The notes under the pieces: model-generated
What the model saw: only the letters and a program-made list of their open reading frames with translations
Database searches by the model: none
Told to the model about the DNA's origin: nothing
Program-made: the position numbers and the translations under genes
NCBI GenBank assembly: GCA_018613035.1
Contig: JAGGRA010000023.1
Location: 1-64,000 of the forward strand
DNA: 64,000 nucleotides
From: Pseudomonas sp. ISL-84
GTDB taxonomy: Bacteria > Bacillota > Bacilli > Bacillales > Cytobacillaceae
Direction of reading: 5' to 3'
Shown here: positions 15,540 through 23,973 of the stretch, piece by piece
Position numbering within the stretch: the first letter of the stretch is position 1
How the letters are laid out: each line of letters starts with the position of its first letter

Positions 15540-16506
15540 AAACGGGGGAGACGATTTATTAATAAATCGTCTCCTCTCCTATTTGCAAGAACAGTTTCCC
15601 TTTAAAATTAATGAAATTAAACCAATTAGAAAACAAGTTTACCTAATTAGAACAAAGGAACGAGTATTTATCTTAAAAGGATTTTCCTCTTATCACCGTT
15701 TAAAACTCCAGGAAGCCTTTACAGCATCCCTAATAAAAGAAGGTTTTGCAAGAACTTATGCATTTTATGAATTTGCAAAAGAGCCGCCTCTTTTTTTTGA
15801 TCGAACGTATTACGGGTGTCTTGAATATATACAGCCATCGGAAGACTCTTTTTCTTATCATTTGAAAAGAGACCGATTAGAGGGGCTTGATTTGCTGCAA
15901 ACTTTTCATGACACCTCCGAAAAGTTGGTTCCCCGTTATCAAACGGTTCTGCCAACATTCAGACAGGCGGATAAATGGAGGGAAAGGGCCTCGCTTTTTC
16001 TTAATAATCTTCCTGTTATAAGATATTTTGTCCAGAAGGAAATTATTAATGAATTATTATCGTGGGCAGATTGGTCGCTAAAAGGGATTGAAGAGGAAGC
16101 ATGGCTGTTCAAGTCAGGAAAGCAAGTTATTCTCCATGGTGATGTTGCACACCACAATTTTCTCAGGGCTAAGAACAAAACCATATATTTGCTGGATTTT
16201 GATTTGATTGCAAAAGGCACTCCGCATTCTGATTACCTTCAGTATGCGAACCGGATTCTGCCCTTTATGAAGTGGTCTTTTGAGGATTTATTAAGGTTTC
16301 CAATCATAAAAAAATATATGGAAGAAACAGGATTTCTCTATGCTCTTGCCTTTCCCACTGATATTTTTAGGGAGTGGAATAGAGTCATACGAGATAGGTC
16401 CTACCTGGACCCCGTCAAAATATGCCCTGTTCTGGATTTGACCGTAGGACAATTTGCTGAAAGGCAGCGGTTTATTCGAGCCTTAAAAAAAGCGGCAGAG
16501 GATTAA
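15514..16506 (+). CDS. CotS/YsxE-family spore coat protein, kinase-like fold
   Basis: About 330 residues of the CotS/YutH/YsxE family, which has the aminoglycoside phosphotransferase/choline kinase fold and is found in spore coats. Visible motifs are VFILKGF (ATP-binding lysine region), ILHGDVAHHNFL (catalytic loop) and YLLDFDLIAKGTPHSDYLQY (metal-binding Asp region). Whether it phosphorylates anything is not known. The start is uncertain. ATG 15514 or GTG 15523 would overlap the end of safA, and neither has a strong ribosome site. A 28-base perfect palindrome lies in the first codons (15547-15574). Its context beside safA suggests sporulation expression. Confidence 0.8.
   Translation: MKAVNTTVKNGGDDLLINRLLSYLQEQFPFKINEIKPIRKQVYLIRTKERVFILKGFSSYHRLKLQEAFTASLIKEGFARTYAFYEFAKEPPLFFDRTYYGCLEYIQPSEDSFSYHLKRDRLEGLDLLQTFHDTSEKLVPRYQTVLPTFRQADKWRERASLFLNNLPVIRYFVQKEIINELLSWADWSLKGIEEEAWLFKSGKQVILHGDVAHHNFLRAKNKTIYLLDFDLIAKGTPHSDYLQYANRILPFMKWSFEDLLRFPIIKKYMEETGFLYALAFPTDIFREWNRVIRDRSYLDPVKICPVLDLTVGQFAERQRFIRALKKAAED
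15547..15574. repeat. Perfect 28-bp palindrome at the safA/CotS-like junction
   Basis: Arms GGAGACGATTTATT and AATAAATCGTCTCC meet without a loop, 8 bases after the safA stop codon and inside the next reading frame. No T-run follows, so it is not a typical terminator. Confidence 0.9.
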
Positions 16507-16626
16507 GAAGCAATTTCTCTTTGTAAAATTGGACGTAAATGACAGGATGAAAGACTCCCTTCGCTCACAAGCTAAGAAGGAGCATATATGCTCAAAGCTT
16601 GTAATATTAGCGAGGGGGTTTTTCGC

Positions 16627-17391
16627 TTGCACAAGAAACTAATTGCAGTACCGCTGGCTGCTTTAATGTCAATGGGGTTAACTGGCTGCGGGACTAATGA
16701 TGATACTGCTGTTCAGGATCGAAACAACGAGCAGGTACAGCCGATGGGCTATTATTCGAATGAAAACCATGGAGGCCGTGGAGGAAACGTCAGGGTTGAA
16801 GATGGAACGGATAATGATGGCCCACTGACTGAAATGATGGATCATACGTTTGGCGGGGAAGGAAGAAATAACGGAAACAACAGAAATAACAGAAACAACA
16901 ATAGAAATGCTCTTCAAGTAAGGGATGGAAATAACAATACCGGTAATCCAACAGTACCCTTAGCAGAGAGGGACCAGAACTTCTTCCAAAAAGATAACCG
17001 TTTCAGCCATAGTGATGCGAATTACCACGGACATCTGGATGATAATACACGCCAAGCCAAGAGTTCTTACTATCAAGCATACGAAGGTGAACTTGCTGAA
17101 AAAATTGGCGATGTAACAGCATCTGTTCCGAATGTTGAGGATGTTCGCTCAGTTACCTATGGCAGCAATGTTTTGATTGCTGTTGACTTGACGGATTATA
17201 GCAAGGAAGAAGAAACAAAGGCAGCCATTCATGAAGCGGTACAGCCGTATCTTCGAGGAAGGTCGACTAAGGTTGTAACGGACGAAGGAACTTTCAGCCG
17301 CCTTAGAAACATTGATAACAACCTGCGCGACGGTGGGCCAAGAGAACAAATTGACTGGGACTTAAAGAGTCTGTTCCGTAGAGAAAGGTAA
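16627..17391 (+). CDS. coxA: YhcN/YlaJ-type sporulation lipoprotein (CoxA-like)
   Basis: 254-residue lipoprotein. The signal peptide MHKKLIAVPLAALMSMGLTGC ends in a lipobox with Cys21. A low-complexity Asn/Gly/Arg linker (NNGNNRNNRNNNRN) is followed by a C-terminal YhcN/YlaJ domain (EKIGDVTASVPNVEDVRSVTYGSNVLIAVDL). The position after safA matches the cortex protein CoxA of B. subtilis. TTG 16627 with GAGGGGG 8 bases upstream gives a proper signal peptide. The ATG at 16588 also has AAGGAG and would add 13 residues ahead of the signal, so alternative initiation is possible. Probably a spore inner-membrane or cortex protein. Confidence 0.8.
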   Translation: MHKKLIAVPLAALMSMGLTGCGTNDDTAVQDRNNEQVQPMGYYSNENHGGRGGNVRVEDGTDNDGPLTEMMDHTFGGEGRNNGNNRNNRNNNRNALQVRDGNNNTGNPTVPLAERDQNFFQKDNRFSHSDANYHGHLDDNTRQAKSSYYQAYEGELAEKIGDVTASVPNVEDVRSVTYGSNVLIAVDLTDYSKEEETKAAIHEAVQPYLRGRSTKVVTDEGTFSRLRNIDNNLRDGGPREQIDWDLKSLFRRER

Positions 17392-17406
17392 AGTAAGATA
17401 TAGCAA

Positions 17407-17445
17407 AAGGAGCAAAGCTGTCAGTGCTTTGCTCCTTCTTTATTT
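17407..17445 (+). terminator. Terminator of the safA-coxA region
   Basis: The 12-bp stem AAGGAGCAAAGC (17407-17418) and GCTTTGCTCCTT (17426-17437) is followed by CTTTATTT. Confidence 0.9.
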
Positions 17446-17491
17446 AAAGCAGAAAGGATTTTTATTATTATAACGTACTGGTGATAATGGC

Positions 17492-17619
17492 AAACTGTTG
17501 GTTAAGGAAGTTGGGAGACTTCAGCCTGAGAAACGAGCAGGCGCGTCAGCTTCGAGGTCGTTGACCGCTATCGAAAGCGGGCTTCTGATTGGAAATCAAT
17601 TGACACTCTAAACAGAGCC
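17492..17619 (-). repeat. Dispersed repeat, copy F (inverted, degraded)
   Basis: The right edge CTAAACAGAGCC (17608-17619) is the family end in inverse orientation. GCGCGTCAGCTTCGAGG and GAAAGCGGGCTTCTG resemble inner blocks of the family. The rest of this gap is AT-rich and leads into the TRAP promoter. Confidence 0.5.
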
Positions 17620-17810
17620 AATGATTAAAATATTTCTCTGAGAAGGTAACGAGGGAACATCATTATTTAAGGAAAACTTCATCAGTTAAGGTTTTTTATT
17701 TAGGCTCCTAAAACTAGTGATATCAATGAATGCGGTGTAAAGAACATCGCTTTTTTTATTTAATATATTTCTGGAATAAAATTCTAATATATAAAATAAT
17801 CGAAAAATTG

Positions 17811-17840
17811 TTGAAAGTTTTTAAAAGCATGTTGTATACT
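17811..17840 (+). promoter_or_regulatory. Promoter of the TRAP operon
   Basis: TTGAAA (17811-17816), 18 bases and TATACT (17835-17840). It is immediately followed by a regulator site and a cre-like site. Confidence 0.7.
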
Positions 17841-17852
17841 TGTCTTACAAGT
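17838..17852. promoter_or_regulatory. GntR/FadR-type operator
   Basis: The perfect palindrome ACTTGT-CTT-ACAAGT contains TTGTCTTACAA, which fits the FadR-subfamily pattern TNGTNNNACNA. It overlaps the -10 box, so binding would repress. The likely ligand-controlled binders are the two FadR-type regulators encoded at 21025 and 21833. Confidence 0.7.
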
Positions 17853-17855
17853 TTC

Positions 17856-17869
17856 ATGAAGCGCTTACA
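17856..17869 (+). promoter_or_regulatory. cre-like site (CcpA)
   Basis: ATGAAGCGCTTACA has a perfect AAGCGCTT core and a perfect right half (GCGCTTACA) of the catabolite-responsive element. The outer left bases do not match. Its position just downstream of the promoter suits carbon catabolite repression. Confidence 0.5.
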
Positions 17870-17889
17870 AAGAAAGAGGGGGAAAGACA

Positions 17890-18912
17890 ATGAAAAAACA
17901 ACGTAACCTATTATTTTTATTATTAGCAATCGTAACTATTATAGCTTCTGCATGTGGATCAACAGAGGCTGGTTCAGGTAAAAAATCAAATCAGTTCTTA
18001 ACAATTGCTACCGCATCAACTGGAGGAACTTATTATCCAATTGGAGTAGGAATGGGGAATCTTTGGTCTGATAAATTAAAAGATCAAGGCATCAAAGCCA
18101 CTGGACAATCCTCTGCTGGATCTGTAGAAAATATTGACTTGCTTGCTAAAGGAGAAGCGCAATTAGCTATATTACAGGGGTTAATAGGAGCACAGGCCTA
18201 TGAGGGAAGAGGTAATTTTGACGGTAAGCCTTATAAAGAATTGAGAACTATTTCCATGCTGTGGCCAAATGTTGAACATTTTGTTCTTATGGATAACCAG
18301 ATCAAATCAGGAACGATTGCTGATATAGAAGGAAACAGCTTTTCAGTTGGACCTCAAGCAAGTGGAACTGAACAATCCACTCTCGTTATGATGGAAGCAC
18401 TCGGTTTAACAAAAGAAAATATTAAACCAGAATATCTTGGTTATGATGATACAATTTCTGCTATGCGTGATGGACGTCTGGATGGAGGATCTCTTCCGGC
18501 AGGTGTTCCTGTAGCAGCAATTACAGATATGTATGCAAGTGGTGTTAAAGCATCAGTTTTAGATGTAACTGATGAACAGCTGGATGCCATCAATAGCATT
18601 TATAATACTTGGTATCGCTTTGAAATTCCTGCGGGCACATATCCAAAAGTGGATAAAGTAATTAATACAATCGCCCAGCCTAACTTCCTTGCTGTTTCGA
18701 ATGAATTAGACGAGGAAACGGTTTATACATTAACAAAAACACTATATGAAAACCTTGACGAAATGTATAAAGTGCATAACTCTGCAAAAAACATGAAACT
18801 TGATAACGCCTTAGATGGACTCCCGGCCCCGCTTCATATCGGAGCTTATAAATACTTCAAGGAAGAAGGATTAGAGATTCCTGAAAATCTTGTTCCTCCT
18901 GAAGCAAAGTAA
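17890..18912 (+). CDS. TAXI-type TRAP transporter solute-binding lipoprotein
   Basis: 340-residue substrate-binding protein of the TAXI family of tripartite ATP-independent transporters. The signal peptide ends in the lipobox ASAC, with Cys22 as the lipid anchor. The mature start TIATASTGGTYYPIGVGMGNLW is the TAXI signature. SVENIDLLAKGEAQLAILQG and the region up to LPAPLHIGAYKYFKEEG follow the two-lobed fold. The known TAXI ligands I am aware of are glutamate and small 2-oxo/dicarboxylic acids. The oxidases downstream suggest a 2-hydroxyacid here. It is first in the operon, with its own attenuating hairpin behind it. Confidence 0.93.
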   Translation: MKKQRNLLFLLLAIVTIIASACGSTEAGSGKKSNQFLTIATASTGGTYYPIGVGMGNLWSDKLKDQGIKATGQSSAGSVENIDLLAKGEAQLAILQGLIGAQAYEGRGNFDGKPYKELRTISMLWPNVEHFVLMDNQIKSGTIADIEGNSFSVGPQASGTEQSTLVMMEALGLTKENIKPEYLGYDDTISAMRDGRLDGGSLPAGVPVAAITDMYASGVKASVLDVTDEQLDAINSIYNTWYRFEIPAGTYPKVDKVINTIAQPNFLAVSNELDEETVYTLTKTLYENLDEMYKVHNSAKNMKLDNALDGLPAPLHIGAYKYFKEEGLEIPENLVPPEAK

Positions 18913-18944
18913 ATATCAGATTTTTAATTGAGTGTAATTGTTAA

Positions 18945-18973
18945 AGGAGATGGATTAACCCCATCTCCTATTT
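18945..18973 (+). terminator. Intra-operon hairpin after the binding-protein gene
   Basis: AGGAGATGG (18945-18953) pairs with CCATCTCCT (18961-18969), followed by ATTTTA. It is a weak terminator or stabilising hairpin, typical where a binding protein must be made in excess over the membrane part. Confidence 0.6.
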
Positions 18974-19031
18974 TACAAGACTCGCAGCACAACTGAGGAA
19001 ATCTATTATTTGTTGAAAAGGAGGGGGAGTA

Positions 19032-21011
19032 ATGAACCCTTTTAAAAAGAAGAATCAAAATACTAATACTGCTGTCCCAGCTGATAAGGAGGCGGGAGCT
19101 GGTGTAAGGAAATTGACCGGTATAGGAGCAAAAATAGCAATTTATACTGGCATTATCATGTCCGTATACTCTATTTATGTTAATGGCTTCACGAATACTC
19201 AGGAAATTTACCGTAATATCATCTTTCTGTCGTTCCTGCTTATTTTGTCATTTCTGCTTTATCCAGCCACAAAACGATCGCCTGTAAGAAAAGCAACAAT
19301 ATTCGATTCTATTTTGATTCTGCTAGGACTTGCCGGAACTGTATATATCTTGCTGAATTACACAACCATACATGTTGAACGGGGCTCACAAGCTATAACT
19401 TCCGATTACGTTTTTGCAATCATTGCTATTGTAGTGCTGCTGGAAGCTGCACGCAGAACAATTGGAATATTCATCCCCTTACTGGCTGCTGTTGCAGTTG
19501 TGTATGCGCTTTTCGGGCCATATTTTCCAGGGATGTTTGCACATGCGGGCTTTTCCATGGAACGCCTGTTGTACCGAATGTATATGACAACTGAAGGAAT
19601 CTTCGGTATGACTCTTTCCATTGCCTCAACGTATATTGTCTTATTTATTCTTTTTGGAGCATTTTTATCAGTAAGCGGCGCTTCACAATTATTTAATGAC
19701 CTTGCTCTTGCGATTGCCGGAAAGCGGCGCGGAGGCCCTGCCCAGGTTGCTGTTATTTCCAGTGCATTAACAGGTTCATTAAATGGGAGTGCAGTTGCAA
19801 ATGTTGCTACAACAGGAAGTTTTACAATTCCATTGATGAAAGGCATCGGTTTGAAGCCGAGGTTTGCAGCCGCAGTAGAAGCTGCAGCATCAACTGGTGG
19901 GATGGTAATGCCGCCAATTATGGGGGCAGCGGCATTCATTATGGCCGGTTTCCTGGGGGTTTCTTATACTGTAATCATTTTAGCAGCAATTATACCAAGT
20001 ATTTTGTATTACGCTGCTTTGGTTATCGCAATAGATTTAGAAGCAAAAAAACAAGGATTAAAAGGAATGAGCAAAGAATCGATTCCTTTGGTTAAAGAAG
20101 TTTTAAAGGAACGAGGAGCATTATTGCTTCCAATTATCATTGTTATTGGCACATTACTTGTTGGCAAAACTCCGCTTTTTGCTGGTTTCGCAGGAATAGT
20201 ATCAGCAATGGTTGCAAGCTGGCTTACAAGGGACCGCACGAACCGAATTAATATTAAAAAAATATTGCAGGCCTTAGAAGAAGGCGGTAAAGGCAGTATT
20301 CAAGTTGGGATAGCATGTTCATCGATTGGGATCATTATTGCCGTTGTCACAATGACTGGCCTTGGTTCAACCATTGCCTACAATATTATTGCGCTATCTG
20401 GCGGGGTTCTTTGGATCATCTTACTTCTCGTGATGGTGACATGTATAGTATTGAGTATGGGACTTCCGTCAACGGCCCTTTATATTGTTGTTGCCGTTAC
20501 AGCAGCTCCTGCTCTTGTAGAAGCTGGAGTTCATCCAGTGGCTGCCCACTTCTTTGTATTTTGGTTTGGGGCGTTATCTAATGTAACACCTCCTGTAGCC
20601 CTAGCTTCATACACTGCGGCTGGAATTGCAGGAGCGGATGCAATGAAAACATCGTGGAGTGCGGTAAAGCTAACTTTACCGGGATTCATTATTCCATTTA
20701 TGATCGCATATAACCCAATCTTCGTTATGCAGACGGCATCTGGGGAGGCTGTTTCAATTACAGGCGTTATTCTGGCATTTACAACCGGCCTTCTTGGCAT
20801 TTTTGCATTAGCCATTGCGATTAATAACTTCTATTCTATTAAATTAAATATGATTGAGAGAATCGTTTTCATTGCTGGCTCAATTACACTCATTAAACCA
20901 GGCTTATTAACTGATGTAATAGGAATATCCTTAGTTGCGATCGCTTTATTAGTTCATATTGTTCGGGCTAAAAAAAGTAATCCTCCAATAAATGCAACAA
21001 TAAAGGCTTAA
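19032..21011 (+). CDS. TRAP transporter fused permease (DctQM-like)
   Basis: 659-residue integral membrane protein. The first ~140 residues form four helices (small DctQ-like subunit). The remainder is the large DctM-type transport subunit of about a dozen helices, with family stretches such as FGAFLSVSGASQLFNDLALA, NGSAVANVATTGSFTIPLMK, AAASTGGMVMPPIMGAAAFI, MGLPSTALYIVVAV and LSNVTPPVALASYTAAGIA. The fused form is normal for TAXI systems. It works with the upstream binding protein, driven by an ion gradient. GGAGGGGG precedes ATG 19032. Confidence 0.96.
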   Translation: MNPFKKKNQNTNTAVPADKEAGAGVRKLTGIGAKIAIYTGIIMSVYSIYVNGFTNTQEIYRNIIFLSFLLILSFLLYPATKRSPVRKATIFDSILILLGLAGTVYILLNYTTIHVERGSQAITSDYVFAIIAIVVLLEAARRTIGIFIPLLAAVAVVYALFGPYFPGMFAHAGFSMERLLYRMYMTTEGIFGMTLSIASTYIVLFILFGAFLSVSGASQLFNDLALAIAGKRRGGPAQVAVISSALTGSLNGSAVANVATTGSFTIPLMKGIGLKPRFAAAVEAAASTGGMVMPPIMGAAAFIMAGFLGVSYTVIILAAIIPSILYYAALVIAIDLEAKKQGLKGMSKESIPLVKEVLKERGALLLPIIIVIGTLLVGKTPLFAGFAGIVSAMVASWLTRDRTNRINIKKILQALEEGGKGSIQVGIACSSIGIIIAVVTMTGLGSTIAYNIIALSGGVLWIILLLVMVTCIVLSMGLPSTALYIVVAVTAAPALVEAGVHPVAAHFFVFWFGALSNVTPPVALASYTAAGIAGADAMKTSWSAVKLTLPGFIIPFMIAYNPIFVMQTASGEAVSITGVILAFTTGLLGIFALAIAINNFYSIKLNMIERIVFIAGSITLIKPGLLTDVIGISLVAIALLVHIVRAKKSNPPINATIKA

Positions 21012-21024
21012 GGAGATCGATAAG

Positions 21025-21756
21025 ATGGTGATACCTATTGAAAGGAAAAAGGTTTCTGGGCAAGTACTCGAGCAAATTAAACAGATGATTAAAGATGAAA
21101 AATTTCCGCCAAACACAAAGCTTCCCTCTGAGAATGAACTTGCAAAATTATTTGGTGTCAGCAGAGCACCTATAAGAGAGGCATTAAGTGTATTAGCGGC
21201 AAGTGGTGTTGTAGAATCCCGCCAAGGCGGGGGAAGCTGGGTCAGAGAGATCCAACTTGCAAACATGCTTGAGTCAGTTACGTTCGATATGGTTCATACA
21301 GATCAAGTTTTCGAGCTTTTAGAAATGCGGTCCATTCTTGAAACGGAGGCAGCTTATTTAGCTGCCTCCAGACATCAAGGGGAAGATTTATTAAGCATAG
21401 AAGCGGCTTTGCGCAAGTTTAAGGAAACTGTTGAGAATGACAGCAAAATCGGCCATGAAGCAGATTATCAGTTTCATCGTGAAATTGTAAAGGCATCTAA
21501 GAATCAATTTCTTTTGCAAAGTATCGAAAATTTGTCCGAATTATACCAAAAGGCACTGGTATTTTCCTTGAAAAAGAACCTCGGCCTTCAGCGGAAACGT
21601 GAACAGGTTTATAAGGAACACTTAAATATTTTTGAGGCAATCAAAAACCGCCAGCCAAAGGAAGCTGCCCATTTTATGAAGGTACACCTTACCAATGCCA
21701 GGATAAAACTCGGGGATGAAAGAGTGAAAAACTTATCCAATAATAGCAGCATATAA
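21025..21756 (+). CDS. FadR-subfamily GntR transcription regulator, first copy
   Basis: 243-residue regulator. The GntR winged helix covers about residues 8-75 (SGQVLEQIKQMIKDEKFPPNTKLPSENELAKLFGVSRAPIREALSVL in pieces). An FCD ligand domain follows, with metal-site histidines in DYQFHREIVKA, YKEHLNIFEAI and HFMKVHL. It lies 13 bases after the permease, so it is cotranscribed. It probably represses the operon until the substrate or its product binds the FCD domain. The stop codon is inside a large hairpin. Confidence 0.93.
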   Translation: MVIPIERKKVSGQVLEQIKQMIKDEKFPPNTKLPSENELAKLFGVSRAPIREALSVLAASGVVESRQGGGSWVREIQLANMLESVTFDMVHTDQVFELLEMRSILETEAAYLAASRHQGEDLLSIEAALRKFKETVENDSKIGHEADYQFHREIVKASKNQFLLQSIENLSELYQKALVFSLKKNLGLQRKREQVYKEHLNIFEAIKNRQPKEAAHFMKVHLTNARIKLGDERVKNLSNNSSI

Positions 21757-21787
21757 GCTGCTGCTATTATTGGATAAGTATATTTTT
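21731..21787 (+). terminator. Long hairpin between the two GntR genes
   Basis: ACTTATCCAATAATAGCAGC (21731-21750) is perfectly complementary to 21760-21779, with a 9-base loop holding the stop codon. TATATTTTTATC follows. It could terminate or sharply reduce downstream transcription. Confidence 0.75.
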
Positions 21788-21832
21788 ATCATTACTGGAC
21801 CAGCCAGCAGTCCTCTACCGGGAGGTTACAAA

Positions 21833-22531
21833 ATGAATTTAAAACCTATTAAGAAAAGAAAAAGACTCTATCAAGAGGTTATTGAAAGGATTCAATCTTT
21901 AATTGAGGAAGGAGAAATTGAACCAGGCAGCCAATTGCCATCAGAAAGAAAATTAGCCGAATGGCTGTCTGTTTCAAGGACAACGATTAAGGAAGCATTC
22001 TCGGTGTTAGAAGCAAAGGGGATTGTGACCATTCATCAAGGAGTTGGGGTTTTTCTTATCTCACAATCAAAGGAGTGGATCATTTCACAGATTCAATTGG
22101 TTATACAAGAACAAAAACCTCTTCTTAATGATTTAATTGAGCTGCGACAGGCGATTGAAGGAGATGCAGCATATTATGCTGCCAAAAGAATCAATCCTGA
22201 ACAAAGAGAACTATTATCGAGGGCGTATAATGATCTGATAAGTGCGCTGCAATTTAATAAAAACGCGGTTGAAGAAGATTATGAATTCCATTTGGCCATT
22301 TCAAAGGCCTCCAATAACAGTATGTTGTTAGAAGTAATGAATGTTGTTTCTCAATCAATAAAATCGTCACTCCTTATCCATAGAGAAGAAACCATTAAAT
22401 CTGCACAAATGAACGAGGAAGTTATCAAGGAACATAGGGAGATATATGAGGCAATCATGGAAGGCAGAGCTGAAGATGCTAAGAGAGCGATGTGGAATCA
22501 CTTGAAGGCTATCTCAGTCCGCCATAAATAA
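21833..22531 (+). CDS. FadR-subfamily GntR transcription regulator, second copy
   Basis: 232-residue regulator similar in plan to the preceding gene but clearly diverged. The winged helix covers about 8-70 (PSERKLAEWLSVSRTTIKEAFSVLEAKG). The FCD domain has histidines in DYEFHLAISKA, KEHREIYEAI and MWNHLKAI. ATG 21833 has GGGAGG at 21820-21825. The longer frame from 21770 starts inside the hairpin and is not credible. It is followed 26 bases later by glcD. It may control the oxidase part separately from the transporter part. Confidence 0.92.
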   Translation: MNLKPIKKRKRLYQEVIERIQSLIEEGEIEPGSQLPSERKLAEWLSVSRTTIKEAFSVLEAKGIVTIHQGVGVFLISQSKEWIISQIQLVIQEQKPLLNDLIELRQAIEGDAAYYAAKRINPEQRELLSRAYNDLISALQFNKNAVEEDYEFHLAISKASNNSMLLEVMNVVSQSIKSSLLIHREETIKSAQMNEEVIKEHREIYEAIMEGRAEDAKRAMWNHLKAISVRHK

Positions 22532-22557
22532 TGCTTTTTCAGAAATGAGGGTATCAA

Positions 22558-23973
22558 ATGATTACTGATCTGGCTTTGAACAGAATTGAGGGAATTATAA
22601 CGGATAAAAGGAGAATATTAACCGATATTACTGACCGGCATGGTTATTCTTATGATGCATCTTTTGGGGTATATGTTCCCGAACTGGTCCTGCAGCCTGT
22701 TTCCACTTTAGAGGTGGCTGAAATAGTTAAGCTAGCCAATGAATATAAAATTCCTATTTATCCCCGCGGCAGAGGAACAAGCTTAAGTGGGGGTCCTTTA
22801 GCAGTGGAAGGCGGGATTGTATTAGATTTTTCAAAATGGACCCAGACCTTAGAAGTAGATCCTGATGATTTAATTGCCATAGTATCGCCAGGGGTTATTA
22901 CATCGGATATTAACAAGGCTGCAGAACAATATGGATTAATGTATCCGCCAGATCCAAGCAGTTCTCACGTTTCTACAATAGGCGGAAATTTGGCTGAAAA
23001 TTCTGGAGGACCGCGAGGGCTTAAGTATGGCGTCACAAAAGATTATGTGATTGGACTGGAAGTGGTTACACCTGAGGGTGAAATAATCAGAACCGGAGGG
23101 AGAACAGTAAAGAATGTTACAGGTTTTGATTTAACAAAACTTATTGTTGGGTCTGAAGGAACACTTGGCATCATCACCGAAGCAACATTAAGGCTTATAC
23201 CCAAACCGCTTGCAACTAGAACTTTAATGGCTGTCTTTGATGATATTGTAGATTCTGGCCGGGCCATTTCAAAAATATTGAGATCAGGTATTTTACCTTC
23301 GAAAATGGAACTAATGGATCAGCAATCTATTATTGCTGTGGAGGAGTATGAACCTCTAGGCCTTCCAATTGATGTTGAAGCAATGCTCTTAATAGAAGTA
23401 GATGGACATCCAGATGCTTTAGCTGCTGAATTGAATAAGGTAGAAGAGAAATGTATGGAATCAGGGGCAAGGAACATATATGCCGCCGCAACGAAAGAAG
23501 AAGAAGCAGAGCTATGGAAGGCTCGAAAACTTGTATCTCCCGCAATTGTTCGGATTAAGCCAACCAAAATTTCTGAGGATGCAACAGTTCCAAGAAGCAA
23601 AATTCCTGAGATGTTTAAGAGGTTAAAAGCAATAAAAGAAAAATACAATATTCATCTCGTTGTATTTGGACATGCTGGAGATGGAAATCTACATCCTAAT
23701 ATCATTGCGGACCAGCGGGATAAAGAAGAAATGCAACGGGTTGAAAAAGCAGTAGAAGAGATATTTACTGCTGCAATTGAGCTAGGCGGCACTTTATCAG
23801 GTGAGCACGGCATAGGGGTAATGAAGGCTCCATTCATGGAAATGGAATTGGGTTCAACCGGCCTGGACATGATGAAAAGGATCAAGACCGCATGGGACCC
23901 CAATAACATTTTAAACCCTGGCAAAATATTTCCTAAGCAGGGACAAAGGCTGGTGCTCCATCATGACAGTTAA
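22558..23973 (+). CDS. glcD: FAD-linked 2-hydroxyacid oxidase, GlcD family
   Basis: 471-residue FAD-binding oxidoreductase (glycolate oxidase GlcD / D-lactate / D-2-hydroxyglutarate dehydrogenase family). The PCMH-type FAD domain (about 45-225) has YPRGRGTSLSGGPL, PPDPSSSHVSTIGGNLAENSGGPRG and VGSEGTLGIITEATL. The C-terminal cap has VFGHAGDGNLHPN and SGEHGIG, with the substrate/metal-site histidines of this group. It oxidises a D-2-hydroxyacid to the 2-oxoacid. Electrons go to the GlcF-like partner encoded next, overlapping by 11 bases. The exact substrate cannot be read from sequence. Confidence 0.93.
   Translation: MITDLALNRIEGIITDKRRILTDITDRHGYSYDASFGVYVPELVLQPVSTLEVAEIVKLANEYKIPIYPRGRGTSLSGGPLAVEGGIVLDFSKWTQTLEVDPDDLIAIVSPGVITSDINKAAEQYGLMYPPDPSSSHVSTIGGNLAENSGGPRGLKYGVTKDYVIGLEVVTPEGEIIRTGGRTVKNVTGFDLTKLIVGSEGTLGIITEATLRLIPKPLATRTLMAVFDDIVDSGRAISKILRSGILPSKMELMDQQSIIAVEEYEPLGLPIDVEAMLLIEVDGHPDALAAELNKVEEKCMESGARNIYAAATKEEEAELWKARKLVSPAIVRIKPTKISEDATVPRSKIPEMFKRLKAIKEKYNIHLVVFGHAGDGNLHPNIIADQRDKEEMQRVEKAVEEIFTAAIELGGTLSGEHGIGVMKAPFMEMELGSTGLDMMKRIKTAWDPNNILNPGKIFPKQGQRLVLHHDS

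Noticed and set aside
19406-20815. Minus-strand frames opposite the TRAP permease
   Set aside because: They are shadow frames of a hydrophobic coding sequence with no start signals.
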